Under the pieces are notes generated by a model that worked only from the letters and a program-made list of their open reading frames with translations, made no database searches and had not been told where the DNA came from. Of a DNA stretch of 64,000 bases, positions 36,894 to 46,120 are shown in pieces. The DNA is from Methylobacterium tardum (GTDB lineage: Bacteria; Pseudomonadota; Alphaproteobacteria; Rhizobiales; Beijerinckiaceae). The stretch lies in assembly GCF_023546765.1 (NCBI RefSeq), contig NZ_CP097484.1, positions 2,264,001-2,328,000 of the forward strand. The letters run 5' to 3'. Within the stretch, counting starts at the first letter, position 1, and every line of letters begins with the position of its first letter. The position numbers were made by a program, and so were the translations under genes.

Positions 36894-38696
36894 GCGCGGC
36901 CCGCTTGCGGTGGCGGCCGAGGGCCCTGGCGGCCTGCGGCTCGTGGCCCTCGATCCGGAGGCCCGCGCCCTGGGCCTGAACCCCGGCGAGCCCCTCGGCC
37001 GGGTCCGGGCGCGGATCGGCGTGCCGCTCCAGATTCACCCTGCCGACCCGGCCGCCGATCGGGAGTCCCTGCTCCGGCTCTGCCGCTGGGCGTCGGCCTA
37101 CGCGCCCCAGGTGGCGCCGTTCGGGCCGGCCGAGGCGGCGGACGGGCTCTACATCGACGTCGCCGGGGCGAGCCACCTGCGCGGCGGCGAGGCGAACCTC
37201 GTCGCGGATCTGGCCGCCCGGCTCGCGCGGGGGAACATCCCGGCGCGGATCGCCCTGGCCGACACGCCCGGTGCCGCCTTCGCGCTGGCCCGCCATGGCG
37301 AGGCCGACCGGATCGTCGTTCCGCCGGGCGGCGCTGCCGAGGCCCTGCGGGACCTGCCCGTGGAGGCCCTGCGCCTCGATCCCGACATGGCCGCGGGCCT
37401 CCGGCGGCTCGGCCTGCGCCGGGTCGGCGCGCTCGACGCCCTGCCTCGCGGCCCCCTCGCCCGCCGCTTCGGCGAGACCCTGCTGCTGCGCCTCGACCAG
37501 GCCCTGGCGCGCCGTCCTGAGCCGCTGGCGCCCCTGTCGGACGCCGCCGCTTACGCCGCCGCCCGCGGCTTCCTCGACCCGATCGGCCGTCAATCGGACA
37601 TCGTCCGGACCGCCCGGGACCTGATGGCCGAGATCGCCCCCCGGCTGGAACGGGACGGCCTCGGCGCCTGCGCCCTGCGCCTCGCCCTGCACCGGGTCGA
37701 CGGCGCGGTGCGCGCCCTCGATCTCGGCCTGTCCCGACCCGAGCGCGATCCTGAGCGGGTCGCCGCCCTCGTTTCCCTGCGCCTCGACCGGCTGGGCTCC
37801 GCCCTCGATGCCGGCTTCGGCTTCGAGACCGTGGCGCTCGCCGTGACGGTGACGGGGGCCATGTCGGCCCGTCAGACGGAATTCGATGCGGAAGCCGCGG
37901 GCGACGGGGTCGGCTACCTGGCCGACGCCCTGGCACAGCGTCTCGGGCGGGCGCTGCTCCGGCTCGAGCCTCGGGCGAGCCATCTGCCGGAGCGGGCCGA
38001 CCGGGGCCGCGTCTGGGTTGCCGGAGAGGGGCACGGATCGTCGGCCGATCAAGGCGTCGGCCGGCCACGGGCGCGTCTCCTTCCCCCTCTGCCGCCGCGG
38101 GACTGGTGGATTCCGACATCGGGGCCGGCAGGGCGGCGTCAGGATCGCTCACAGGTCCCCTCTCCCGTGGGGGAGAGGGACAGGGTCCGGATCGAGAACG
38201 GTCCGGAAAAGGCGCACCCTCTCAGTGCGGTGATGGCGTGCGCCGTTCTGTGCCTTCTCGTCCCTCACCCCAACCCTCTCCCGCACGGGAGAGGGGGCCG
38301 GTCGCGCTCCTTCACCAAGGTCGGCGCCCGACCGAGATGGGTGAACATCGCTGCGCAGAGGTGGCAGGGAAGGCGCCTGCTATCCCCTCCCCCTGGCCCG
38401 ACCACCTCCCACCTCGCCCCCTGGTGCTGTTCCCCCGGGGCGAGGCCGCCTGCGACGTGCTCTCGACCGTCCCGGAGGGGCCGCCCAGGCGCTTTCGCTG
38501 GCGCGCGCAGATCCACCAGGTCACCCATGCCGAGGGGCCGGAGCGGATCGCCGCCGAATGGTGGCGCGAGCCTGGAAAAGACCGCGACTATTACCGCATC
38601 GAGTGCGAGGCCGGGCACCGGCTCTGGCTCTACCGCGACGGCCCGCACGCGCCCGACCGACCGGCCGCGTGGTACGTCCACGGGCTGTTCGCGTGA
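36820..38696 (+). pseudogene. imuB: ImuB, Y-family polymerase-like mutasome subunit, interrupted by a repeat in its C-terminal linker
   Basis: The first roughly 395 residues (MPRIVCICLSHWPVTRLRRA to ASHLPERADRG near 38010) are a full Y-family-like ImuB core. It lacks the catalytic acids, as ImuB does, and has GPAEAADGLYIDVAGASHL and an HhH region (GLRRLGLRRVGALDALPRG). Then a 146-base palindromic repeat and flanking unrelated sequence intervene. The conserved C-terminus resumes in another frame at about 38385: [30 protein letters not shown], and the ending [10 protein letters not shown] at 38696. The first frame has no early stop and would run on out of frame into dnaE2. The C-terminal part is the region that contacts DnaE2 and ImuA. 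Its loss could cripple the mutasome, unless the frame is preserved in the real genome. Confidence 0.82.
38155..38300. repeat. Palindromic repeat (family D) inside imuB
   Basis: Two hairpins, CCCTCTCCC-GTGG-GGGAGAGGG-like at 38155-38181 and CCCTCTCCCGCACGGGAGAGGG at 38274-38296, lie 80-100 bases apart and are reverse complements of each other over about 29 bases (24 or so matching). This is the layout of a paired REP or small MITE-like element. It has landed within a coding region. Confidence 0.7.
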
Positions 38697-41600
38697 GCGG
38701 CTCGGAAAACGTCCCCTACGCCGAACTCGCCGTCACCACGAACTTCTCCTTCCTGCACGGCGCCGCGCACCCGCAGGAATTCGTGGTGCAGGCGGCTTCC
38801 TACGGCCTCAGGGCTATCGGCATCGCCGACCGCAACACCGTGGCTGGCGTTGTGCGGGCGCACGCGGCAGCGCGGGCGCTCGAAGCGGAGGGCCCGAAGA
38901 TCCGGGTCCTGCCGGGGGTGCGCCTCGTCACCGAGGAGGGGTTCGAGGCCGTCACCTACCCGATGGACCGGGCGGCCTGGGGGCGCCTGTGCCGGCTGCT
39001 CACGCTCGGCAACCGCCGTGTCCGCAAGGGCGACTGCCGCTTCTCCTTCGCCGAGTTGCTGGAGGCTGCCGAGGGGCAGATGTTCATCGCCATGCCCCCG
39101 GCGCGGCGCCTGCCGGAGGGTTTTCGGGCGCGGCTGGAGGCGCTCGCCGCCGCGGCGCCGGGCCGGACCTTTCTCGGAGCGAGCCACACGCGGCGCGGCG
39201 ACGAGCGGCGGCGCCTGGGGCTGCTCGCGGAGCTCGGCGCGGCCTCGGGCGCCCCGATGGTCGCGGTTTCGGACGCGCTCTACCACCATCCCGAAAGGCG
39301 CCCGTTGCAGGACGTGGTCACCTGCATCCGCGAAGGCTGCCGGATCGAGGACGCCGGCTACCGCCTGGAGGCCAATGCCGAGCGCCACCTCAAGCCCGCC
39401 GCCGAGATGGCGCGGCTGTTCGCCGATTATCCTGAAGCGCTCGCCCGCACCGTCGAGATCGCCGAGGCCTGCGACTTCAGCCTGTCGCAGCTGCATTACG
39501 AGTATCCGGAAGAGCCCGTGCCCCCCGGGCGCACGCCGCAGGAATATCTGGAGGAGAAGACCTGGGAGCGGGCGCGCTGGCGCTATGCCGGCGACATCCC
39601 GGATCCCGTCGCGAAGACGCTGCGCGACGAGCTGCGGCTCATCGCGACGATGAACTACGCCCGCTACTTCCTGACCCTGTTCGACGTGGTCGAGTTCGCC
39701 CGCGGACAGGGCATCCTCTGCCAGGGCCGGGGCTCGGCGGCCAATTCCGCCGTGTGCTTCTGCCTCGGCATCACCGCGGTGGACCCGTCGAAGCACCGAC
39801 TGCTCTTCGCCCGCTTCATCTCGGAGAATCGCGGCGAGCCCCCCGACATCGACGTCGATTTCGAGCACGAGCGCCGCGAGGAGGTGATCCAGCACCTCTA
39901 CGCCCGCTACGGCCGCGAGCGCGCCGCCCTCTGCGCCACGGTGATCCACTATCGCCCGCGCATGGCGATCCGCGAGGTCGGCAAGGTCCTGGGCCTGACC
40001 GAGGACGTGACCGCGGCGATCGCCGACACGGTCTGGGGTTCCTGGGGCACCGGCATGCCGGACCAGCACGTCCGCGAGGCCGGCCTCGACCCGGAGAACC
40101 CCGCGATCCGGCAGGCGCTCGACCTCGCCCACCAGCTGATCGGCTTCCCCCGCCACCTGTCGCAGCATGTCGGCGGCTTCGTGCTGACCCGCGGGCGCCT
40201 CGACGAGACCGTGCCGGTGGGCAACGGCGCCATGGCGGACCGCACCTTCATCGAGTGGGACAAGGACGACATCGACGCGATCGGCCTGATGAAGGTCGAC
40301 GTGCTGGCGCTCGGCATGCTGACCTGCCTCAAGCGCGGCCTCGATTTTTTGGAGAAGGATCACGGCACCTTCTACGCGACCCTGGCCGACCTGCCGCAGG
40401 ACGATCCCGAGACCTACGCGATGCTGGCGAAGGCCGATTCCGTCGGCGTGTTCCAGGTCGAGAGCCGGGCACAGATGTCGATGCTGCCGCGCCTCAAGCC
40501 CAAGGAGTTCTACGACCTCGTGGTGCAGGTGGCGATCGTGCGTCCCGGCCCGATCCAGGGTGACATGGTCCATCCCTACCTGCGCCGCCGCTCCGGGATC
40601 GACCCGGTCGAGTACCCCGCGCCGCATCCGGAGCACGGCCCGGCGGACGAGCTGAAGGAGGTCCTGCAGAAGACCTACGGGGTGCCGCTGTTCCAGGAGC
40701 ACGCCATGCAGATCGCCATCACGGCGGCGGGCTTCACCCCGGCCGAGGCCGATGGCCTGCGCCGGGCGATGGCGACCTTCCGCCATGTCGGCTCGATCGG
40801 CGGCTTCGCGGAGAAGTTCGTCGGCGGCATGACCCGCCGGGGCTACCCGACGGACTTCGCCGAGCGCTGCTTCGCCCAGATCCGCGGCTTCTCGACCTAC
40901 GGCTTCCCGGAGAGCCACGCGGCGAGCTTCGCGCTGCTCGTCTACGCCTCGGCCTGGATGAAGTGCCGGCACCCCGACGTCTTCCTGGCCGCGATCCTCA
41001 ACGCCCAGCCGATGGGCTTCTACCAGCCGGCCCAGCTGGTGCGCGACGCCCGGGCCCACGGGGTCGAGGTGCGGGGCGTCTGCGTCAACGCCAGCGACTG
41101 GGACTGCACCCTGGAGCCGGCCGGGAATCCCGCGCTGCACGCCGTGCGGATCGGCCTGCGCGTGGTGCGCGGCCTGCCCGAGGCCGCGATGCGCCGGCTC
41201 GTGCGGCTGCGGGCCAACGGCTATGCCAGCATCGAGGGCCTTCAGGCCGCCCTCGCCCTGCCCCGCAACACCCTGGAGCGCCTGGCCGAGGCCGATGCGT
41301 TCCGCTCGCTCGGCCTCGACCGGCGCGCCGCCCTGTGGATGGTCCGCACCCTGGAAGGGACCTCGGCCCGCAAGGCCGCGAAGGCCGATGGCAGCGCGCG
41401 CCGGGCTCATCTGCTGGACGCGCCCCTGCCGCTCTTCGCTTGGCACGCCGATGACGGCCTGTTCCGGCACGAGCCGGCGGTGGAGCTGCCGTCCCTGGCC
41501 CCGTCCGAGGCGGTGGCCGAGGATTACGCCGCCACCGGCCTGTCCCTGCAGGGGCACCCGGTCGCGTTCTTCCGGGGGCGCCTCGCCCGGATCGGCGCGA

Positions 41601-41986
41601 TCCCGGCCCGGGCCCATCTCGATCCGGCCCTGCCCCAGGGGGCGCGGGTCACGGTGGCGGGTCTCGTGCTGATCCGTCAGCGGCCGGGCACCGCCAAGGG
41701 CGTGGTCTTCCTGACCCTGGAGGATGAGACCGGCATCGCCAACGTGATCGTCTGGAAGGCGGTGTTCGAGGCCAACCGCCGGGCCGCCATGCAGGCCCGG
41801 TTCCTCGCCGTGCGCGGCCGGATCCAGCGGGCGGACGGGGTGGTCCACCTCGTGGCAGAGGGGTTTCGCGACCTCACCGCATCGCTCCGCGACCTGCGCG
41901 AGGCCGGCCTGAAGCTGCCGCCCGAGACCACGGATTTCGGCGTGCCCCCGGACCGGCGCGTGTATCGAAGCCGGGATTTCCACTGA
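38693..41986 (+). CDS. dnaE2: Error-prone DNA polymerase DnaE2
   Basis: 1097 residues from GTG 38693, which overlaps the imuB stop (GTGA). A C-family polymerase for translesion synthesis. PHP domain at the N-terminus ([20 protein letters not shown]), polymerase motifs [20 protein letters not shown] and [18 protein letters not shown] (catalytic aspartates), the DnaE2-typical [19 protein letters not shown], and the C-terminal OB-fold ([20 protein letters not shown]). It lacks the long C-terminal tau-binding region of DnaE. It is part of the LexA-controlled cassette. The whole gene also has a 1117-codon open antisense frame, a base-composition shadow. Confidence 0.96.
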   Translation: MSGSENVPYAELAVTTNFSFLHGAAHPQEFVVQAASYGLRAIGIADRNTVAGVVRAHAAARALEAEGPKIRVLPGVRLVTEEGFEAVTYPMDRAAWGRLCRLLTLGNRRVRKGDCRFSFAELLEAAEGQMFIAMPPARRLPEGFRARLEALAAAAPGRTFLGASHTRRGDERRRLGLLAELGAASGAPMVAVSDALYHHPERRPLQDVVTCIREGCRIEDAGYRLEANAERHLKPAAEMARLFADYPEALARTVEIAEACDFSLSQLHYEYPEEPVPPGRTPQEYLEEKTWERARWRYAGDIPDPVAKTLRDELRLIATMNYARYFLTLFDVVEFARGQGILCQGRGSAANSAVCFCLGITAVDPSKHRLLFARFISENRGEPPDIDVDFEHERREEVIQHLYARYGRERAALCATVIHYRPRMAIREVGKVLGLTEDVTAAIADTVWGSWGTGMPDQHVREAGLDPENPAIRQALDLAHQLIGFPRHLSQHVGGFVLTRGRLDETVPVGNGAMADRTFIEWDKDDIDAIGLMKVDVLALGMLTCLKRGLDFLEKDHGTFYATLADLPQDDPETYAMLAKADSVGVFQVESRAQMSMLPRLKPKEFYDLVVQVAIVRPGPIQGDMVHPYLRRRSGIDPVEYPAPHPEHGPADELKEVLQKTYGVPLFQEHAMQIAITAAGFTPAEADGLRRAMATFRHVGSIGGFAEKFVGGMTRRGYPTDFAERCFAQIRGFSTYGFPESHAASFALLVYASAWMKCRHPDVFLAAILNAQPMGFYQPAQLVRDARAHGVEVRGVCVNASDWDCTLEPAGNPALHAVRIGLRVVRGLPEAAMRRLVRLRANGYASIEGLQAALALPRNTLERLAEADAFRSLGLDRRAALWMVRTLEGTSARKAAKADGSARRAHLLDAPLPLFAWHADDGLFRHEPAVELPSLAPSEAVAEDYAATGLSLQGHPVAFFRGRLARIGAIPARAHLDPALPQGARVTVAGLVLIRQRPGTAKGVVFLTLEDETGIANVIVWKAVFEANRRAAMQARFLAVRGRIQRADGVVHLVAEGFRDLTASLRDLREAGLKLPPETTDFGVPPDRRVYRSRDFH

Positions 41987-42030
41987 GACCCGCCCCTCGA
42001 CAGGCCCCGCGCCGCGCGTAGAGTGCGGGG

Positions 42031-42495
42031 ATGTCGAGCTTCGCCGTTCCGCGCCTTCTCCTCGCCGCCTGCGCGGCCCTGCCCCTCCTGGCGGAGGCCG
42101 CCCGGGCCGACAGCTGCGACGATCTCACCCGCCAGATCGCCGGCGCGATCGGCGGCAAGGTGGGCAAGCGCGCCGGCCCGAGCATCGACATCCGCATGGC
42201 CGGGCCGATCAAGTTCGACGTCACCTGCCGGGCCGAGCCGATCGTGCAGGCGACCTCCGCCGAGCCCGCCCCCTCGGCGACCTTCTTCCGCGATCTGTCG
42301 GTGGCCTCGGAGATCCTGATCGGCGAGTCCGCCGCCACCGTCGAGCCGATCATCACCAACGCCTACCGGACCTCGCTGGCGGAGCGGCGCAAGTCGTTCA
42401 TCCAGCAGAACGGTTGGTCGGCCTCCTGCTACACCGACCCGGGCAGCAGCACGATGCGGACCCTCTGCTCGGTGGGGCGCATCCCGCCGGGCTGA
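42031..42495 (+). CDS. Secreted protein of unknown function
   Basis: 154 residues with a signal peptide (LLLAACAALPLLAEAARA, cleavage before DSCDD). Three or four cysteines (DSCDDL, VTCRAE, ASCYTD, TLCSVG) suggest disulfides and a periplasmic location. No family recognised. It stands between dnaE2 and the Fae homologue and has no SOS box. Confidence 0.65.
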   Translation: MSSFAVPRLLLAACAALPLLAEAARADSCDDLTRQIAGAIGGKVGKRAGPSIDIRMAGPIKFDVTCRAEPIVQATSAEPAPSATFFRDLSVASEILIGESAATVEPIITNAYRTSLAERRKSFIQQNGWSASCYTDPGSSTMRTLCSVGRIPPG

Positions 42496-42534
42496 GGCGG
42501 ACCTGAGCCGGCAGGATGCGTGGCGCGGGCCTGA

Positions 42535-43074
42535 TCAGTACTCGATCACGCCGTCGAGCGCGTAGTGCTTCACGGTCTTCCGGTTGGCGATCAGCTCGTC
42601 CACCGTCGGCTCGCCCTTGAGAGCGCGGGCGATGGCGAGCTTCGTCGCCTCGTAGTTGGTCCGGTAGAGGTCCTTCTGGTCGAGGTTGTCGTCCTCGGCG
42701 CAGCGCGGGTCGAGCCAGATCATGATGATCATGCACAGCTCGTCGAGCCCGTCCTTGGGCAGGATGCCCTCGATGATGCAGTCCACGATCGCGTCGCCGG
42801 TGGCGGCCTGGACCACGCCGCCGAGGAGTTCGACGTACTCGGCCGTGTGGATCGTGGCCTTGGTGGTCATCATCGTGGCCGGGCGCACCAGCTGGTTGAG
42901 GTCGCGCACTACGAACATCCGCGTGTGGCCCTGCACCTGCCCCATCATCGATGCGAAGGCCTGACCCACCGGACCGCGCACCGAGCCGATCAGCACCTCC
43001 GGCATGGCGTCGGTGTACTGGCCCTCGGCCGCCAGCACCGTGGCCTCGCCCGCGCGGAACCAGATCTCTTGCAT
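42535..43074 (-). CDS. Formaldehyde-activating enzyme (Fae) homologue
   Basis: 179 residues. True Fae condenses formaldehyde with tetrahydromethanopterin in methylotrophs. The C-terminal half is clearly Fae-like: VVQAATGDAIVDCIIEGILP, KDGLDELCMIIMIWLDP, LYRTNYEATKLAIARALKGE. In the N-terminal part Fae has His17 in a VAHIDL motif; here the matching stretch is TDAMPEVLIGSVRGPVG, so the catalytic His seems to be Met. It resembles the Fae paralogues (Fae2/Fae3 class) of Methylobacterium whose function is unsettled. A single gene; NRAMP-like carrier 62 bases upstream on the same strand could be co-transcribed. Confidence 0.8.
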   Translation of the reverse strand: MQEIWFRAGEATVLAAEGQYTDAMPEVLIGSVRGPVGQAFASMMGQVQGHTRMFVVRDLNQLVRPATMMTTKATIHTAEYVELLGGVVQAATGDAIVDCIIEGILPKDGLDELCMIIMIWLDPRCAEDDNLDQKDLYRTNYEATKLAIARALKGEPTVDELIANRKTVKHYALDGVIEY

Positions 43075-43136
43075 GTTCGAACTCCACCTGATCGGAGCCC
43101 GCGGGAGACATCATCGGAGGGCTTGCGTCAATCGCC

Positions 43137-44378
43137 TCAGAGCAGACCGACCCCGTCGAGCACGCCGACCAGCGCGAAGGCGATGGTGAGCCCCGAGACG
43201 GCGTAGACCACCCATTTGTAGGTGCCCTCCACCCGCCGTCCCGCCGGCAGGGCGCGGGTTGCGAGCAGGATCAGCAGGCCGAGCGCCAAGGGTAGGAGCA
43301 GGGCATTCATCACCTCCACGGCAATGTTGAGCGCCACGAGGTTCGGCACGAGCTGCACGGCGAAGGCGCCCGCGGCGACCACGAGCGCGAAGGCGCCGTA
43401 GAAGGCCGGCGCCTCCCGGGGCGACTGCGCGAGGGAATGCGGCTTGCCTGTCACGTCGCCGAAGCCCCAGGCCAGCGCCAGCGCCACGACGTTGAGCGCC
43501 ACGAAGGCCGCCGCGATGATGCCGATCCCGAACACCACCTGCCCGAGCCAGGGCCCCAGCGCCGGCGTGAAGGCGCCCGCGAGGTCGCCCACGGTCTGCA
43601 GGCCCTCCTTCGTGCCCTGGCCGGCCTTGCCGATCGTGGCGGCGGCCGCGATCAGGATCGCCCCCATCACGCATTGCGAGATCACGGCACCCACGAGCGT
43701 GTCGAGCCGCGAGCTCCGTGCGTGGTCCCAGCCGAGGCCTTTGTCGGCGATCGCCGATTGCTGGTAGAAGATCATCCACGGCATGATCACCGCGCCGATA
43801 TTAGCGGCGATCAGGACCCGGTACTGGCCGTCCCCGAGCGGCATGTGCCCGAAGGAGGCGACGATCTCGGCCACGTTTGGCCGCGCCGCGATGGCGAGGC
43901 CGAGGAAGACCAGCTCGAACAGGCCGACGACGATCGCCACCACCTCGACCCGCCGGTAGCTCCCGGTGAAGACCAGCCCGAGCAGCAGGACCGCCGGCAG
44001 TCCGAGGCTCACGAGCCGGGGCACCCCGAACAGGTCGCCGATGCCGGCAATGCCGGAGAATTCCGTCACGATGGCGCCGATCCCGGCGACCACGAGGCCG
44101 CCGTAGGAGATCCAGGCCCAGACTGGTCCGTAATGCGCCCGGATCAGCTCTCCGTGGCCGCGGCCCGTGGTGGTGCCGAGCCGTACGGTCAGCTCCTGGA
44201 CGACGTAGAGAATCGGCACCAGCAGGATCTGCAGAAGCAGCAGGGAGTAGCTCCAGCGTGCGCCGCTCTGGGCCGCCGTGATCAGGCTGCCGACATCCGT
44301 GTCGGCGAGCATCACGACGAGTCCGGGGCCCGCGGTCTTGAGGAACGCGTTCAGGCGAGGCAGGGAAGCGCTTGGCAC
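43137..44378 (-). CDS. NRAMP family divalent-metal-type transporter, variant metal site
   Basis: 413 residues with about 11 membrane helices. NRAMP helix 1 normally carries DPGN; here it is MLADTDVGSLITAAQSGA, keeping Asp and Gly only. Helix 6 normally has MPH; here it is GAVIMPWMIFYQQS. The rest (VYVVQELTVRLGTTTGRGHGEL-like amphipathic loop, then GIGAIVTEFSGIAGIGDLFG) follows the family. The changes predict altered ion choice, perhaps Mg or another cation instead of Mn/Fe, or loss of transport. Start GTG 44378. It lies just upstream of the Fae homologue. Confidence 0.82.
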   Translation of the reverse strand: MPSASLPRLNAFLKTAGPGLVVMLADTDVGSLITAAQSGARWSYSLLLLQILLVPILYVVQELTVRLGTTTGRGHGELIRAHYGPVWAWISYGGLVVAGIGAIVTEFSGIAGIGDLFGVPRLVSLGLPAVLLLGLVFTGSYRRVEVVAIVVGLFELVFLGLAIAARPNVAEIVASFGHMPLGDGQYRVLIAANIGAVIMPWMIFYQQSAIADKGLGWDHARSSRLDTLVGAVISQCVMGAILIAAAATIGKAGQGTKEGLQTVGDLAGAFTPALGPWLGQVVFGIGIIAAAFVALNVVALALAWGFGDVTGKPHSLAQSPREAPAFYGAFALVVAAGAFAVQLVPNLVALNIAVEVMNALLLPLALGLLILLATRALPAGRRVEGTYKWVVYAVSGLTIAFALVGVLDGVGLL

Positions 44379-44457
44379 GGCTCGGGAACAGGCCCGGGCA
44401 CGGCCGGTTCCGGCGGGCGCCTGCGGCGTTTTCCCGGGCAGGCGGGAGGAACGTGAA

Positions 44458-44673
44458 ATGGCGGAGAGCGCGGATCGAGGCTCCGGCTGGAGCCTTCAGG
44501 CGAGCGCCGTACCCGATGGGGTGCGTCTGGAACTCGCCCTGTCCGACCTGGGCGGAGGTCCGGTCACCGCCGCGATCGTGCTCGACCGGGCGGAGGCCCG
44601 GGCCTTCGCCCGCGCGCTGCTGGCCGCCGCCGGAGATGCGGCGGAACGGACCTTCCCGAAGCCGGGCGTTTGA
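44458..44673 (+). CDS. Small soluble protein (71 aa), unknown
   Basis: MAESADRGSGWSLQASAVPD, then beta-strand-like GVRLELALSDLGGGPVTAAI and a helix ARAFARALLAAAGDAAE. The strong ribosome site GGGAGGAACG before ATG 44458 supports translation. No family recognised. It is divergent from the NRAMP-like gene and convergent with a lipoprotein gene. Confidence 0.6.
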   Translation: MAESADRGSGWSLQASAVPDGVRLELALSDLGGGPVTAAIVLDRAEARAFARALLAAAGDAAERTFPKPGV

Positions 44674-44691
44674 GAGCCCGCCGCCGACGGA

Positions 44692-45171
44692 TCAGCGCGG
44701 GCCGAGGCCCGGGTTGCGACCCGGAAGGCGCGGCACCACCGTGCCCCGCTTCTCGATCGGCGCGTCGCACGCATAGGCAAATTCGGTCTTCAGCGGATCG
44801 AACACGGTTTCGCCCGTAATCCGGCAATCCTCCCGAACGGTCTCGTCGAGATAGGCGCGGGCCGCGGTGCGGAAGCGGTTCACCCGGCTCGCCGCCGGCT
44901 CGGGATCGATCCGGACCTCGCTCAGGTTGCACCCGGCATATTCACGCAGGGCATTGGAGACGATGAGCATCCGGCGCAGCTGCCGGTTGTCGTAGACCTC
45001 ATAGGGCTCCTTGCAGCCGATCGTGACCACCTGCGGGGTGAGCGCGACGTAGTTGCGGGAGATGTACGAGAACCCCGTGGTGCAGCCCGCGAGCGCCAGA
45101 CCGAGTGAGGCCAGAGTCAGGGCCGTCAAGGCGGGAGGCAGCAGAGCCGCGGGTCGTCGCATCCTCGTCAT
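44692..45171 (-). CDS. Lipoprotein of unknown function
   Basis: 159 residues. The signal peptide ends in a lipobox (LASLGLALAGC at about residue 30). The mature part has VVTIGCKEPYEVYDNRQLRR, AGCNLSEVRIDPEPA and FAYACDAPIEKRG, with four cysteines. No family is recognised. Start ATG 45171 (MTRMRRPAALLPPALTALTL). Confidence 0.7.
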   Translation of the reverse strand: MTRMRRPAALLPPALTALTLASLGLALAGCTTGFSYISRNYVALTPQVVTIGCKEPYEVYDNRQLRRMLIVSNALREYAGCNLSEVRIDPEPAASRVNRFRTAARAYLDETVREDCRITGETVFDPLKTEFAYACDAPIEKRGTVVPRLPGRNPGLGPR

Positions 45172-45313
45172 CCCAGCCCGATCTCAGCCCGCCCCGGCTC
45201 CGCCGCCCTGTCCGGCGGCGTGTGGGTGCATTGAAACGGCTCCGCTTGCGCCGTCAATTCGTTTCTGCCTCGGACCGCGGAGCCATCGAAAGCGTGGCCG
45301 TATGACGCTTGCG

Positions 45314-45328
45314 GAACACTTGCGGAAC
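45314..45328 (+). promoter_or_regulatory. LexA box 1 upstream of lexA
   Basis: GAAC-ACTTGCG-GAAC, an exact alphaproteobacterial LexA site (the complement of GTTC-N7-GTTC), 71 bases before the lexA start. It predicts autorepression. Confidence 0.85.
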
Positions 45329-45337
45329 GTTTAACCT

Positions 45338-45352
45338 GTTCGTGATTTGTTT
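45338..45352 (+). promoter_or_regulatory. LexA box 2 upstream of lexA (one mismatch)
   Basis: GTTC-GTGATTT-GTTT differs from GTTC-N7-GTTC at one position. It lies 9 bases after box 1 and 47 before the lexA start. Two sites would tighten autoregulation. Confidence 0.55.
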
Positions 45353-45398
45353 CAGAGACCGTCCCGAGGCGGTCCGCCAAGCCGCGAGGCCCCCGTCG

Positions 45399-46120
45399 AT
45401 GCTCACGCGCAAGCAGCTGGACCTCCTGCGATTCATCCAGAGTCGCATGCAGGAATGCGGCGTTCCCCCTCCTTCGGCGAGATGAAGGATGCGCTCGACC
45501 TCAAGTCGAAATCGGGCATCCACCGTCTGATCACGGCTCTGGAGGAGCGCGGCTTCCTGCGGCGCCTTCCGAACCGGGCGCGGGCCATCGAGGTGATCCG
45601 CATTCCCGAGAGCCTGACGTCCCCGGTTGCCGCGGCGCCGGCGGAGCCGCGCCGCTTCACGCCGAGCGTGGTCGAGGGCGGCAAGTCCAAGCAGCCGCCG
45701 CTGCCCGCCAATGCCCGCATGATCGACGAGGCCGGCCGCGCCGTGTCGATCCCCGTTATGGGCCGGATCGCGGCCGGTACACCGGTCTCGGCGATCCAGA
45801 ACCAGAGCCACGCCATCACCCTCTCGCCCGACTTCCTGGCCGGCGGCGAGCACTACGCCCTGGAGGTGCGCGGCGACTCGATGGTGGAGGCCGGCATCCT
45901 CGACGGCGACCTCGTGGTGATCCGCAAGCAGGACACCGCCAATACGGGCGACATCATCGTGGCCCTGATCGGCGACGAGGAGGCGACGCTCAAGCGCCTG
46001 CGCCGCCGCGGCTCCTCGATCGCCCTGGAAGCCGCCAACCCGGCCTACGAGACCCGCGTCCTGGGTCCTGACCGCGTCCAGATCCAGGGCCGGCTCGTCA
46101 GCCTCGTCCGCCGCTACTGA
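45399..46120 (+). pseudogene. lexA: SOS repressor LexA, frameshifted near the N-terminus
   Basis: Start [20 protein letters not shown], then GVPP. The frame is lost in the C5 run at 45465-45469; one more C restores [20 protein letters not shown] and the rest. The C-terminal protease part is whole: cleavage site IAAGTPV (Ala-Gly), catalytic Ser in GDSMVEAGI, Lys in [11 protein letters not shown]. About 240 residues when repaired. LexA represses the SOS genes, here itself and imuA-imuB-dnaE2. Note Gly where alphaproteobacterial LexA normally has Asp (PSFDEM). A real lexA loss would derepress the whole regulon, so a consensus error in the homopolymer is more likely. It overlaps comEC by 7 bases, convergently. 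Confidence 0.88.

Noticed and set aside
38630..41983. 1117-codon antisense frame opposite dnaE2
   Set aside because: Composition shadow of a real, fully recognisable polymerase gene; the translation is His/Asp/Gly/Arg-biased without domains.
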